Shown in pieces: positions 6,982 to 13,265 of a DNA stretch of 30,673 nucleotides. Position numbers and translations under genes: made by a program. Each line of letters starts with the position of its first letter. The stretch's first letter is position 1. The DNA comes from Candidatus Planktophila sp. (GTDB lineage Bacteria; Actinomycetota; Actinomycetes; Nanopelagicales; Nanopelagicaceae), in the NCBI GenBank assembly GCA_030832135.1, contig JAURJS010000062.1, positions 1-30,673 on the forward strand. The letters run 5' to 3'. Below the pieces are notes generated by a model, which made no database searches, was not told the origin of the DNA, and saw only the letters and a program-made list of their open reading frames with translations.

Positions 6982-7395
6982 TTATGCTGTAATCACAATA
7001 AGTGCAACTGCTGCAAGATCTACGTAGACGCAAGCACCCGCGTACCACCAAGGAACGTATCTCTTCTGTGTTGCTAAATGCCAAAGATCCCAAATCGCGT
7101 GGCCAAATAGTCCAAAGGCAACGAAGTGGATGTTTCCCGTTTGAAGCGTTGCTCCTAACAAAACTACAGCAGCTAAGAATTGGAGCGTTGTAAGCGAGAT
7201 GAACTTTTTATCCCAGAGAAGAGAGAAAATTACATAAACTAAGGCGGCAAGAATCAACAGTAACTTTGCCCATAGAAGGCTGATGGATTCACTAAATATT
7301 GGCTTGAAGAGGCAGATAGATCCAAGAATTACCGCACCGATTATTCCTCGGATTCCCAAACCTGTTTTAAGACCCTTGATCGAGTTCGACTTCAC
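6982..7395 (-). CDS. Uncharacterised four- to five-helix membrane protein (DUF6010-like ending)
   Basis: 137 residues. Hydrophobic segments lie at about 14-32, 40-60, 68-84, 90-105 and 120-136. The last third, FGHAIWDLWHLATQKRYVPWWYAGACVYVDLAA, keeps an H-x-x-W-D-x-x-H ... V-P-x-W-x-x-x-x-C-x-x-x-D arrangement that recalls DUF6010-type membrane proteins; this is a tentative match. The start is GTG at 7395, chosen because TATAGT lies 6 nt upstream. The promoter is only 4 bp from the rnpB-like direct repeat, so the gene sits exactly at the island boundary. It may be followed by the SMR exporter, which has its own promoter. Confidence 0.7.
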   Translation of the reverse strand: MKSNSIKGLKTGLGIRGIIGAVILGSICLFKPIFSESISLLWAKLLLILAALVYVIFSLLWDKKFISLTTLQFLAAVVLLGATLQTGNIHFVAFGLFGHAIWDLWHLATQKRYVPWWYAGACVYVDLAAVALIVITA

Positions 7396-7401
7396 TTGAT
7401 A

Positions 7402-7407
7402 ACTATA
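7402..7407 (-). promoter_or_regulatory. -10 box of a leaderless GTG-start promoter next to the island edge
   Basis: TATAGT on the minus strand, 6 nt before GTG at 7395. The place where a -35 would be expected (about 7425-7430) lies inside the rnpB-derived repeat. Confidence 0.5.
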
Positions 7408-7410
7408 AAA

Positions 7411-7433
7411 GAAGTGTCGCCCTATAAGCCGGA
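7411..7433 (+). repeat. Distal copy of the rnpB 3' end (putative attachment site)
   Basis: This 23-bp stretch, GAAGTGTCGCCCTATAAGCC followed by GGA, matches 11843-11865 at 22 of 23 positions and in the same orientation. Read on the minus strand it is the 3' terminal sequence of RNase P RNA (the J/P1 region, ...CCGGCTTATAGGGCGAC...). The remainder of rnpB is absent here, so it is not a second gene. A displaced RNA-gene 3' end at the far edge of a gene block is the classic footprint of site-specific integration. Confidence 0.75.
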
Positions 7434-7533
7434 GATGGGGTTCTAATGTGTAAGTTCAAGCGCAAAAAGCACTTCGCCTCAGTATTGCCCCAAAGGAGTA
7501 ATTTAATTAGGAGCGGATGCTGAAGATAAAGTT

Positions 7534-8151
7534 TCAAGGTAGGCGCGTGAGCAGTGCCTTCATTTGTTCAATCTGGAGTGATTGATCTTCAACTATAGCC
7601 ATCCCGAATTCCTTTATCTCCTTATTTTGTGCATCTTCAATCATCTGCGTCATATGGATTGCACCATCGTGGTGTTCAATCATGCCTTCAAGCCAAAGTT
7701 TATCGAAAGACTTTCCGCCTGCAGCGGCTAAAGCAGAGAGTTCTGCATCATCGAGCATTCCACCCATCCCCATTGAATGGCCCGTTTCAGCACTCGCCCC
7801 CGCGTTATCGAGCCATGACTTCATCTGGACAATCTCTCTTGTCTGCGCCTTGATAATGGTTCGCGCAAGCGCTAAGAGCTCGGAATCCTGTGATGTTTTC
7901 AAGGCAATATTTGAGATATCGATAGCTTGCTGGTGGTGGGGAATCATCATCTGTAAAAACATGACATCCGCACCTGTGTATTTAGTCGAGCTCGTAGCAG
8001 AAGAGTCATCCATGCTCGTGGAATGATTACCATGCATTCCCGGGAAACTATCATCGCCCTCTCTATTAAATGAATACCCAAGAATTCCCGCTACAAGAAG
8101 AGTGGCAATCACTATTAAGGCACCAGACTTCTTATTTATGTTGATTTGCAT
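7534..8151 (-). CDS. DUF305 domain protein (membrane-anchored or secreted, His/Met-rich)
   Basis: 205 residues. An N-terminal hydrophobic helix (about 9-26) is a signal or anchor. A Gly/His/Met-rich linker follows (GMHGNHSTSM, 38-47). The helical domain then carries two copies of the family motif, MIPHHQQAI (69-77) and MIEHHDGAI (157-165), each with a histidine pair. A Met/His-rich loop (HSMGMGGM, 125-132) lies between. DUF305 proteins have a ferritin-like helical fold, and some, such as cyanobacterial CopM, bind copper outside the cytoplasm. Metal binding here is an inference from those residues. An AAGGA Shine-Dalgarno sequence precedes ATG. It is the last gene of the island's gene set, 41 bp after the F510_1955 gene. 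Confidence 0.88.
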   Translation of the reverse strand: MQININKKSGALIVIATLLVAGILGYSFNREGDDSFPGMHGNHSTSMDDSSATSSTKYTGADVMFLQMMIPHHQQAIDISNIALKTSQDSELLALARTIIKAQTREIVQMKSWLDNAGASAETGHSMGMGGMLDDAELSALAAAGGKSFDKLWLEGMIEHHDGAIHMTQMIEDAQNKEIKEFGMAIVEDQSLQIEQMKALLTRLP

Positions 8152-8192
8152 TAGATTCCTTCTTTCCGTTGGAAATGTAGTGAATTAGCTAT

Positions 8193-9011
8193 CTATAAGA
8201 GCTGCTTGAACAAGATTTCGGAGCCTTGTGATGTGTATATCTCTCTGCCTACGGTCACGATAATCATCTCATCACTTGCGCTTAGAAGTTCTGCGGATCC
8301 TTTGAATGTGCTTAGTTTTGACCAACTTTTGCCTTCATTTGTCGATTTGAAAAGGGTGCTTGCACTCAATGCGAACAATCCAGATTTGCTCCACTCAATC
8401 TGTGTGGGAGTGAACGAAGTTCGCACCTTTGAAGACTTACCAAACGCATTTTTAGTGAGTATCAAACCTTTACCTTTAATAGCAATTGCCACTCCCGCAT
8501 CATTTGGCGACACCGCAATATCCTCAAAAGAGTTAATTCCAAGAGATTTCCAATCTTTCCCAGAATCCTGGGAATACATCAACTTCCCGCTCTGTGAGTC
8601 GACCCCATAAAGCTCGGTTCTCGCCCCTTCGAGCGAGTGGAAATCCACCTTTCCGACTAAGGAAACTGCTGCCCAACTAGCGCCGCCATCACTGGATTTA
8701 ATCAGCCCAATAGGATTTGGCATTTTAGAATCCATTGCGGGATGCCCGCTCGCATATAGAGTGTTACCTAACGAGGCAAGTCCCATAACATCGATTTTTT
8801 CTTTTCCGATGAGCGTCATTTTATTCTTAGCAACTATTTGATAGAGCCCCTCATGGGTTGCTACCACGATCTTGTCGCCGACAACCTTTAGGTGATGGAT
8901 ATGTGAAACTGCGTCATAGGTTGCCGGGCTTGCGGTCTGAATGGAACCAAGCAAGAGAGTGGTTGAGACTATCAGCACCCGGATTCTGAAAGATTTTTTG
9001 ATTAATGTCAT
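8193..9011 (-). CDS. F510_1955 family glycosylhydrolase-like beta-propeller protein, secreted
   Basis: 272 residues. A signal peptide covers about 1-29 (ends TASPA). It is followed by the family start HIHHLKVVGDKIVVATHEGLY (37-57), then GLASLGNTLYASGHPAMD and PNPIGLIKSSDGGASW. The last is a BNR/sialidase-type Asp box (S-x-D-G-G-x-x-W); two further ones are visible (SQDSGKDW and STNEGKSW). The HIH...ATHxGLY...ASGHP...NPxGLIxSxDGG order is what I know from the actinobacterial F510_1955 family. Its name claims hydrolase activity that has not, to my knowledge, been shown. Family members often sit beside DUF305 or copper genes. ATG is preceded by AAAAGGTG. The gene is 16 bp after the NlpC/P60 gene, in the same unit. 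Confidence 0.82.
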   Translation of the reverse strand: MTLIKKSFRIRVLIVSTTLLLGSIQTASPATYDAVSHIHHLKVVGDKIVVATHEGLYQIVAKNKMTLIGKEKIDVMGLASLGNTLYASGHPAMDSKMPNPIGLIKSSDGGASWAAVSLVGKVDFHSLEGARTELYGVDSQSGKLMYSQDSGKDWKSLGINSFEDIAVSPNDAGVAIAIKGKGLILTKNAFGKSSKVRTSFTPTQIEWSKSGLFALSASTLFKSTNEGKSWSKLSTFKGSAELLSASDEMIIVTVGREIYTSQGSEILFKQLL

Positions 9012-9027
9012 TGTGCACCTTTTCTGA

Positions 9028-10242
9028 TTAAACCCGGCCGGCGAATGGCATCATTCCCGGAACGCTGTATATGTTTGAGTATTTAAGTCCGGTCTTGGTA
9101 GATCTTGCTTCCCACATCATGCCGTCGCCAGCGTAAATACTCATATGGTGGATTGTGCTCTGAGTGCCTTTATATGAGTAAAAGATCAAGTCACCAGGTT
9201 GCATCTCCGAAATCGGGATTTGCTTCGTGTAGGTATAAAAAAGACCAGAGTTAAGTCGATCCCAATTTGGCCATCCAAGCCCAGCATATTTATATGCTGC
9301 ATAAACCAAGCCAGAGCAGTCGAAAGAATTTGGCCCTTCGCTTCCCCATACATAAGGCTTCTTTGCAAGCACCTGCCTTTTCGCAAATTCGACCGCTTTC
9401 AAGCGTTGTTCAACAGTAGTTCTTGAACTTGAGGCGCCATTAGGCCCGCCGCCTTTCCAGACTTTCGATTGGTTGGGCACTTTGCTTGCTTCGTTGGATC
9501 TGGTTTCTTCCAAGAGCGCTAATTGACGTCGCTGCTCAAGGGTTAGCCGGATCTTACGAGCTGAGGCTAATTCCCTTTGCAATTTATCTTGGACAGCTTG
9601 AAGCTTATCGACCTCTAATTGCTGAGCATCGCGAACTGAGTCTGCCTCCTTTTTAGCTTCAGCTACCTTTGCGGTAACTACAACTTGTTTCTCGCGTGCA
9701 ACTTCAGCTATCAGTCTCGCTCTGCGTGCAGTCGCTTCTGCCTCTTTAAAGCGAAGAAGAGCCACTTTATTTTTGCTTCCCAAATTTTCAAGCAATGAAA
9801 GAGTATCCATAATATCTTGAGGTCCATTTGCACTGAGAAAAGTTTCTAAACCTCCCAGGCTGCTACCGGATGCATAGGCTGCTACGGCTAGTTTTCCAAT
9901 ATCGCGGTGCGATTGAGCTACTTCGGCTTCGGCGGAAACTAGTGATTTTCGAGCCGAATCTAATTCTGCCGTTGCAACTCTGAGCTCGCCCACTGCCGAT
10001 AGATACTTGCGATTAATTTCAGCTGCAAGCGCTGCAAGTTTTTTCAGACTGCCCCTCGCGGCGGCAAGTTTCTTTGCTGCAGCGGCAGCTTTTACCTTTT
10101 GGGCATTTTCAATCTTTTTGGCAGCTTCAATCTCTGCAACGGTAGGTTTATGTTTCGTCGCTATTGCCTGGCTTGTTCCAGAGCCCAGAAATGTGATTGC
10201 GATTAACAGGGTCAACGCGCGGTTGCGGCTATTTTTAATCAT
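9028..10242 (-). CDS. NlpC/P60 peptidoglycan endopeptidase with coiled-coil N-terminus (CwlO/Rip-like), copy 1
   Basis: 404 residues. A signal peptide covers about 1-28. Residues 35-115 and 160-245 are Ala/Lys/Glu-rich coiled coils separated by LAVAAYASGSSLGGLETFLSA (118-138), the hinge region typical of CwlO and RipC-like proteins. A Gly/Ser linker leads to the NlpC/P60 domain (about 280-404). Catalytic Cys309 lies in FDCSGLVYAAYKYAG, MQPGDLIFY follows, and the catalytic His366 lies in HHMSIYAGDG. Such enzymes cut the D-Glu-diamino acid bond of stem peptides and are usually activated through FtsEX-like partners binding the coiled coil. Its ATG overlaps the upstream paralogue's stop by 4 bp (ATGA). 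Confidence 0.92.
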   Translation of the reverse strand: MIKNSRNRALTLLIAITFLGSGTSQAIATKHKPTVAEIEAAKKIENAQKVKAAAAAKKLAAARGSLKKLAALAAEINRKYLSAVGELRVATAELDSARKSLVSAEAEVAQSHRDIGKLAVAAYASGSSLGGLETFLSANGPQDIMDTLSLLENLGSKNKVALLRFKEAEATARRARLIAEVAREKQVVVTAKVAEAKKEADSVRDAQQLEVDKLQAVQDKLQRELASARKIRLTLEQRRQLALLEETRSNEASKVPNQSKVWKGGGPNGASSSRTTVEQRLKAVEFAKRQVLAKKPYVWGSEGPNSFDCSGLVYAAYKYAGLGWPNWDRLNSGLFYTYTKQIPISEMQPGDLIFYSYKGTQSTIHHMSIYAGDGMMWEARSTKTGLKYSNIYSVPGMMPFAGRV

Positions 10243-11267
10243 AATCTGCGGGCTCCTACGAACGGCTTACTTCCGAACATGCGGGTTAGTGGCACTACTT
10301 CTACTTTTTTACCAGGTCTTGGAGCTTGAACCATTCGACCGCCACCCAGATATATTGAGACATGACTAATTGGTTTTCCAAAGAAGAGGAGATCGCCAGG
10401 CTTCAAACTTGAGTAGTTCACAGCTTTTCCATAACGGACTTGGATACGAGACGAATGGGGGAGAGAGACGCCGGCAGATTGATATGCGCGCATTGTGAGG
10501 CCAGAACAATCCCACCGAGTCGGGCCTGCTGCCGCCCAAACATAAATATCTCCGACCTGCTTCAGCGCAAACTTCAGCGCAATGGATCCTCGGGAATTGT
10601 CACCTGTATAAGAGGATGCGAATTTTTGAGAGTCAGAAAGAATCTTATTTTCCCGTTGGGCTTCTTCCCGAAGAAGTCTCTCCCGATCCTCTTTCTTCAG
10701 GGAATTGAGAATTTTAGTTGCCTTGTCGAGGGCCGACTTAGCGGCAGTAACCTGTCTATTTAACTTAATTTTCTCCGCCTTGAGTAACTTGACTCGATCG
10801 GCGATCACTAATTGAGAATTTTGAACCTTCTGCTTCGCCACTGCATATTTCTTGATTTCACGCGAGTATCTCGAGCCAATCACGTCTAAAAGGGCCGCAT
10901 CAGAGAGGTACTTTGTAGGGTCGGCACTAAGAAGTAATTCTAAGCCTGATCCGAAACCAGAGCCTTGAAAGTTTTGGATTGCAATCCTGCCCAGTACTTT
11001 GTTTGCGGTATCGAGTTCGCCACGGATCGCACCTTCTTGCTCTCTTAAGGAGCGCGTTTCTCGCTCAAGAACTGCAATCTTGATAGTTGCTTCATTGGCA
11101 GATTCATAAATTGCTGCCGCCTCCAAGCGAAGGCGTTCGACCTCTTTTTGGGCAGCAGCGACCGTCGGCGCCGCCCATGTCGGCACCGCTGTGAGGAGAA
11201 GCGGTAGGCACATTAAGACACTAAAAAGACGTTTCATCGCAAAAGGCGACGATGCTTTTTTAAACAC
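10239..11267 (-). CDS. NlpC/P60 peptidoglycan endopeptidase with coiled-coil N-terminus, copy 2
   Basis: 342 residues from a GTG at 11267, chosen because AAAAGGA lies about 7 nt upstream. An internal ATG (11237) begins at the signal peptide itself and is an alternative. The signal peptide ends at about PTWAA (29-33). Coiled coils lie at 36-95 and 140-215. They are separated by NFQGSGFGSGLELLLSADPTKYL (99-121), the same hinge as in copy 1. In the C-terminal NlpC/P60 domain, Cys254 is in RWDCSGLTMRAYQSAGV, LKPGDLLFF follows, and His302 is in HVSIYLGGG. It is shorter than copy 1 in the second coiled coil and lacks the long linker. The two copies are diverged, so the duplication is not recent. 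Confidence 0.92.
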   Translation of the reverse strand: MFKKASSPFAMKRLFSVLMCLPLLLTAVPTWAAPTVAAAQKEVERLRLEAAAIYESANEATIKIAVLERETRSLREQEGAIRGELDTANKVLGRIAIQNFQGSGFGSGLELLLSADPTKYLSDAALLDVIGSRYSREIKKYAVAKQKVQNSQLVIADRVKLLKAEKIKLNRQVTAAKSALDKATKILNSLKKEDRERLLREEAQRENKILSDSQKFASSYTGDNSRGSIALKFALKQVGDIYVWAAAGPTRWDCSGLTMRAYQSAGVSLPHSSRIQVRYGKAVNYSSLKPGDLLFFGKPISHVSIYLGGGRMVQAPRPGKKVEVVPLTRMFGSKPFVGARRL

Positions 11268-11317
11268 AGGTAATCCTTTTCTCGAAATTTAGGCAGAATT
11301 TGCTAAATCGAGCGGGA

Positions 11318-11719
11318 TTAGATGCGAATGATGCCTAATTGTGGAAGAGAGAGCGCAAATCTTCTATCAATCAAAAAGTCTCTTATTTTAACTTTGAAAA
11401 ATAGATTTCTTCGGAAGTTCCAAAGTTTCGACCAAACGGAAGCAAGCAGATACTTCCTCATCACAAGAAGTAATACCAAGGCGATGGCAACGCAGCCACC
11501 GCCTATGTTCCTCCAAGAATTAGATTTTTCTTCTGAGGTATTCATCTGGGCTGCGGTTGTTGCATCGCCTGTATGTCCATGATGATCCGCGACAATTGTC
11601 GTGGGATTTTCAGAAGAAGTGTGGCACTGGTGAGCGATGATTACACCAGAAGAGAAAACCAAAATGAAGAGGGAAAGAAAGACACCCAATCTTCGATTAG
11701 TCTTCAAGGCCAATTTCAT
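11318..11719 (-). CDS. His-rich two-helix membrane protein of unknown family
   Basis: 133 residues. A hydrophobic segment at 11-29 is followed by AHQCHTSS (30-36) and a polar loop with DHHGHTGD (45-52). A second membrane helix spans about 74-93, followed by a basic region (NFRRNLFFKVKIRD). The His/Cys residues lie in the loop between the helices, so they would be extracytoplasmic if the termini are inside. I do not recognise a family. The His motif and its position as first gene of the DUF305 unit suggest, but do not show, a link to metal binding. The start is fixed by TATCTT 6 nt upstream. The 49 bp to the next gene probably keep it in the same transcript. Confidence 0.7.
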   Translation of the reverse strand: MKLALKTNRRLGVFLSLFILVFSSGVIIAHQCHTSSENPTTIVADHHGHTGDATTAAQMNTSEEKSNSWRNIGGGCVAIALVLLLVMRKYLLASVWSKLWNFRRNLFFKVKIRDFLIDRRFALSLPQLGIIRI

Positions 11720-11725
11720 TCTGGA

Positions 11726-11731
11726 AAGATA
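11726..11731 (-). promoter_or_regulatory. -10 box of a leaderless promoter heading the island gene set
   Basis: TATCTT on the minus strand, 6 nt before the ATG at 11719. The four downstream genes have Shine-Dalgarno-type or overlapping starts instead, as expected for internal cistrons of one transcript. Confidence 0.55.
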
Positions 11732-11842
11732 TCAGTACGGCAAGGCGAAGGCACCTCGGGATTGCTTCGTGGCACATGTGAATTTACTGAAAATCGTTCA
11801 GACTTAAGCCTCATTTGAGCGCGCGTCCGGTGTCGTGAAATA

Positions 11843-11865
11843 GAAGAGTCGCCCTATAAGCCGGA
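11843..11865 (+). repeat. Resident copy of the rnpB 3' end (putative attachment site)
   Basis: The 23-bp partner of 7411-7433. It differs only at its fifth base (A here, T in the distal copy). This copy pairs perfectly with the rnpB 5' strand in P1, so the functional gene carries it. Confidence 0.75.
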
Positions 11866-12212
11866 TCCTGTCAATGTCATTACTGACTGTGATCACCATC
11901 CATCTAGATCTGTAATTACTCACAGATTCGAGCGACCTACCCGATAGCTTGAGTGCGAGCAGCACACTATCTTCTTGGTCTTGCTTCAGGTGGGGTTTAC
12001 ATAGCTAACTGCATTGCTGCAATCACTGGTGGTCTCTTACACCGCCGTTTCACCCTTACCGCTTATCGGCGAACCAATAAGAGGCGGTTTGCTTTCTGTT
12101 GCACTATCCCGCGGATTGCTCCGGGTGGGCGTTACCCACCACCTTGCTCTATGAAGTCCGGACTTTCCTCGGTATTACTTGCGTAATAACGCGGTGATCC
12201 AGGCGACTCTTC
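11843..12212 (-). ncRNA. rnpB: RNase P RNA (bacterial type A)
   Basis: The catalytic RNA that trims the 5' leader of tRNA precursors. On the minus strand the 5' end GAAGAGTCGCC pairs perfectly with the 3' end GGCGACTCTTC to form helix P1. The universal core GAGGAAAGTCCGGAC is at 12156-12170. The ACAGAAA element lies at 12093-12099 (minus strand), and the 3' core ATAGGG/GCCGG lies at 11853-11864. The length of about 370 nt is normal. Ends are set by the P1 pairing. A promoter (TTGGTG-N18-TATCCT) lies 8 nt upstream. The 3' end is duplicated at 7411-7433. Confidence 0.97.
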
Positions 12213-12220
12213 TTGCATTA

Positions 12221-12250
12221 AGGATAAGGCTTTGACTCTCACCCCACCAA
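12221..12250 (-). promoter_or_regulatory. rnpB promoter
   Basis: On the minus strand, TTGGTG (12245-12250) and TATCCT (12221-12226) are 18 nt apart, and the -10 lies 8 nt before the P1-defined RNA 5' end. It overlaps the divergent promoter of the ureohydrolase gene. Confidence 0.55.
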
Positions 12251-12259
12251 AACTATGCT
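12232..12259 (+). promoter_or_regulatory. Leaderless promoter of the ureohydrolase gene
   Basis: TTGACT (12232-12237), 16-nt spacer, TATCGT-like box TATGCT (12254-12259), then 7 nt to the ATG at 12267. This is the best -35/-10 pair in the window. The spacer contains TCACCCCACC (12239-12248), a 10-mer also found in the inverted repeat at 19371. Confidence 0.65.
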
Positions 12260-12266
12260 TAAGCCC

Positions 12267-13265
12267 ATGGTAAACATCGGCAATATGTATGGACCTGACT
12301 TCACCTTCCTTGGCGTCCCACGCTGTGATCTCGATGATCCAGCAAGCTTTGCAGGCGCAGATGTGGTGATTGTTGGTGCTCCTATCGATGCCGGCACCTC
12401 ATATCGCTCTGGTGCCAAATTTGGCCCACAGGCAATTCGTGGAACCGATTATCTGCCTCATGATGGCGAGCGACCACATATGTCACTTCGAGTCGATGGA
12501 CTTAAAGATCTTAAGGTTCTCGATGCTGGCGACTTAATGATGCCTTCTGATGATTTAGCAAAGTGTTTAGCAATCTTGAGAGAGGCAACAGAGAAGATCG
12601 CGCGCTCTGGTGCCATCGCTCTGGTTCTGGGTGGAGATCACTCTGTGACATCGGCAGATGTTGCAGGCATTGCAGACCACCTTGGTCAAGGAAAAGTTTC
12701 AATGATTCACTTTGATGCACATGCCGATACTGGTGATGTGCAGAACGGTTCACTCGTTGGGCACGGAACACCAATGCGTCGCTTGATTGAATCTGGCACC
12801 GTACGCGGTGATCGCTTCTTGCAGGTGGGCCTTCGTGGATATTGGCCAGAAGATGCAACGCTGAAGTGGATGCGCGATCAGAAGATGCGCTCCTATGAGA
12901 TGACTGAGATTCACAACCGAGGTCTTAAGGCTGTCCTTGATGAGTCATTCTCAATCCTAACCGATGAGACCGAAGGTGTATTCCTCTCTGTCGATATCGA
13001 TGTTGTAGATCCTGGAATGGCGCCAGGAACAGGCACTCCAGAGCCAGGTGGACTCACATCTCGTGAACTTCTAGAGGCCGTTCGCCGGATCTGTATTGAG
13101 CTACCTGTTGTCGGTATTGATGTTGTTGAAGTAGCTCCAGCATTTGACCATGCTGAAGTAACTGCGATGCTGGCTAACCGGGTTGTTCTTGAAGCTTTAA
13201 GCGGTATTGCATTCCGTCGCACAGGTGGAACATATAACCCTGCGCGAAATGTGCTCGATCGCTAA
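12267..13265 (+). CDS. speB: Ureohydrolase family protein, probably agmatinase
   Basis: 332 residues from ATG 12267. A longer frame from 12255 is rejected because that ATG lies inside the -10 box. The manganese-binding motifs are intact: GGDHS, HFDAHAD and SVDIDVVDPG (residues about 122-126, 148-154 and 241-250 in this numbering). GHGTPMRR, which closes the active site, is also present. The family hydrolyses guanidino compounds to urea plus an amine; agmatinase makes putrescine. The nearby Orn/Lys/Arg-type decarboxylase could supply agmatine, and the GABA aminotransferase is a later step, so agmatinase is the best guess. Guanidinobutyrase or guanidine hydrolase remain possible. Its stop abuts the stop of the next, convergent gene. 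Confidence 0.82.
   Translation: MVNIGNMYGPDFTFLGVPRCDLDDPASFAGADVVIVGAPIDAGTSYRSGAKFGPQAIRGTDYLPHDGERPHMSLRVDGLKDLKVLDAGDLMMPSDDLAKCLAILREATEKIARSGAIALVLGGDHSVTSADVAGIADHLGQGKVSMIHFDAHADTGDVQNGSLVGHGTPMRRLIESGTVRGDRFLQVGLRGYWPEDATLKWMRDQKMRSYEMTEIHNRGLKAVLDESFSILTDETEGVFLSVDIDVVDPGMAPGTGTPEPGGLTSRELLEAVRRICIELPVVGIDVVEVAPAFDHAEVTAMLANRVVLEALSGIAFRRTGGTYNPARNVLDR

Larger units (their letters stand above)
7411..11865. mobile_element. Putative 4.4-kb genomic island integrated at the 3' end of rnpB (no integrase seen)
   Basis: The block is bounded by direct repeats of the rnpB 3' end at 7411-7433 and 11843-11865, 4432 bp apart. Inside are five leftward genes: His-rich membrane protein, two NlpC/P60 hydrolases, F510_1955 protein and DUF305 protein. 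No recombinase, relaxase or transposase frame exists in the interval. It would therefore be a remnant, an element mobilised in trans, or a repeat-mediated insertion. The boundaries are seen in the sequence; the mobility is inferred. Confidence 0.55.

Noticed and set aside
7411..7433. A second, truncated rnpB gene
   Set aside because: Only the last 23 bases are present; no core motif of RNase P RNA is found in 7411-7533.
7682..8026. Long rightward frames opposite the DUF305 gene (also 8206-8610 and 10007-10369 opposite the other island genes)
   Set aside because: They are antisense to well-supported families, have no promoter or ribosome binding site, and their composition mirrors the opposite strand.
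12255..12266. ATG at 12255 as the ureohydrolase start
   Set aside because: It forms part of the TATGCT -10 box, so it would lie upstream of the transcription start; ATG 12267 fits a leaderless mRNA.
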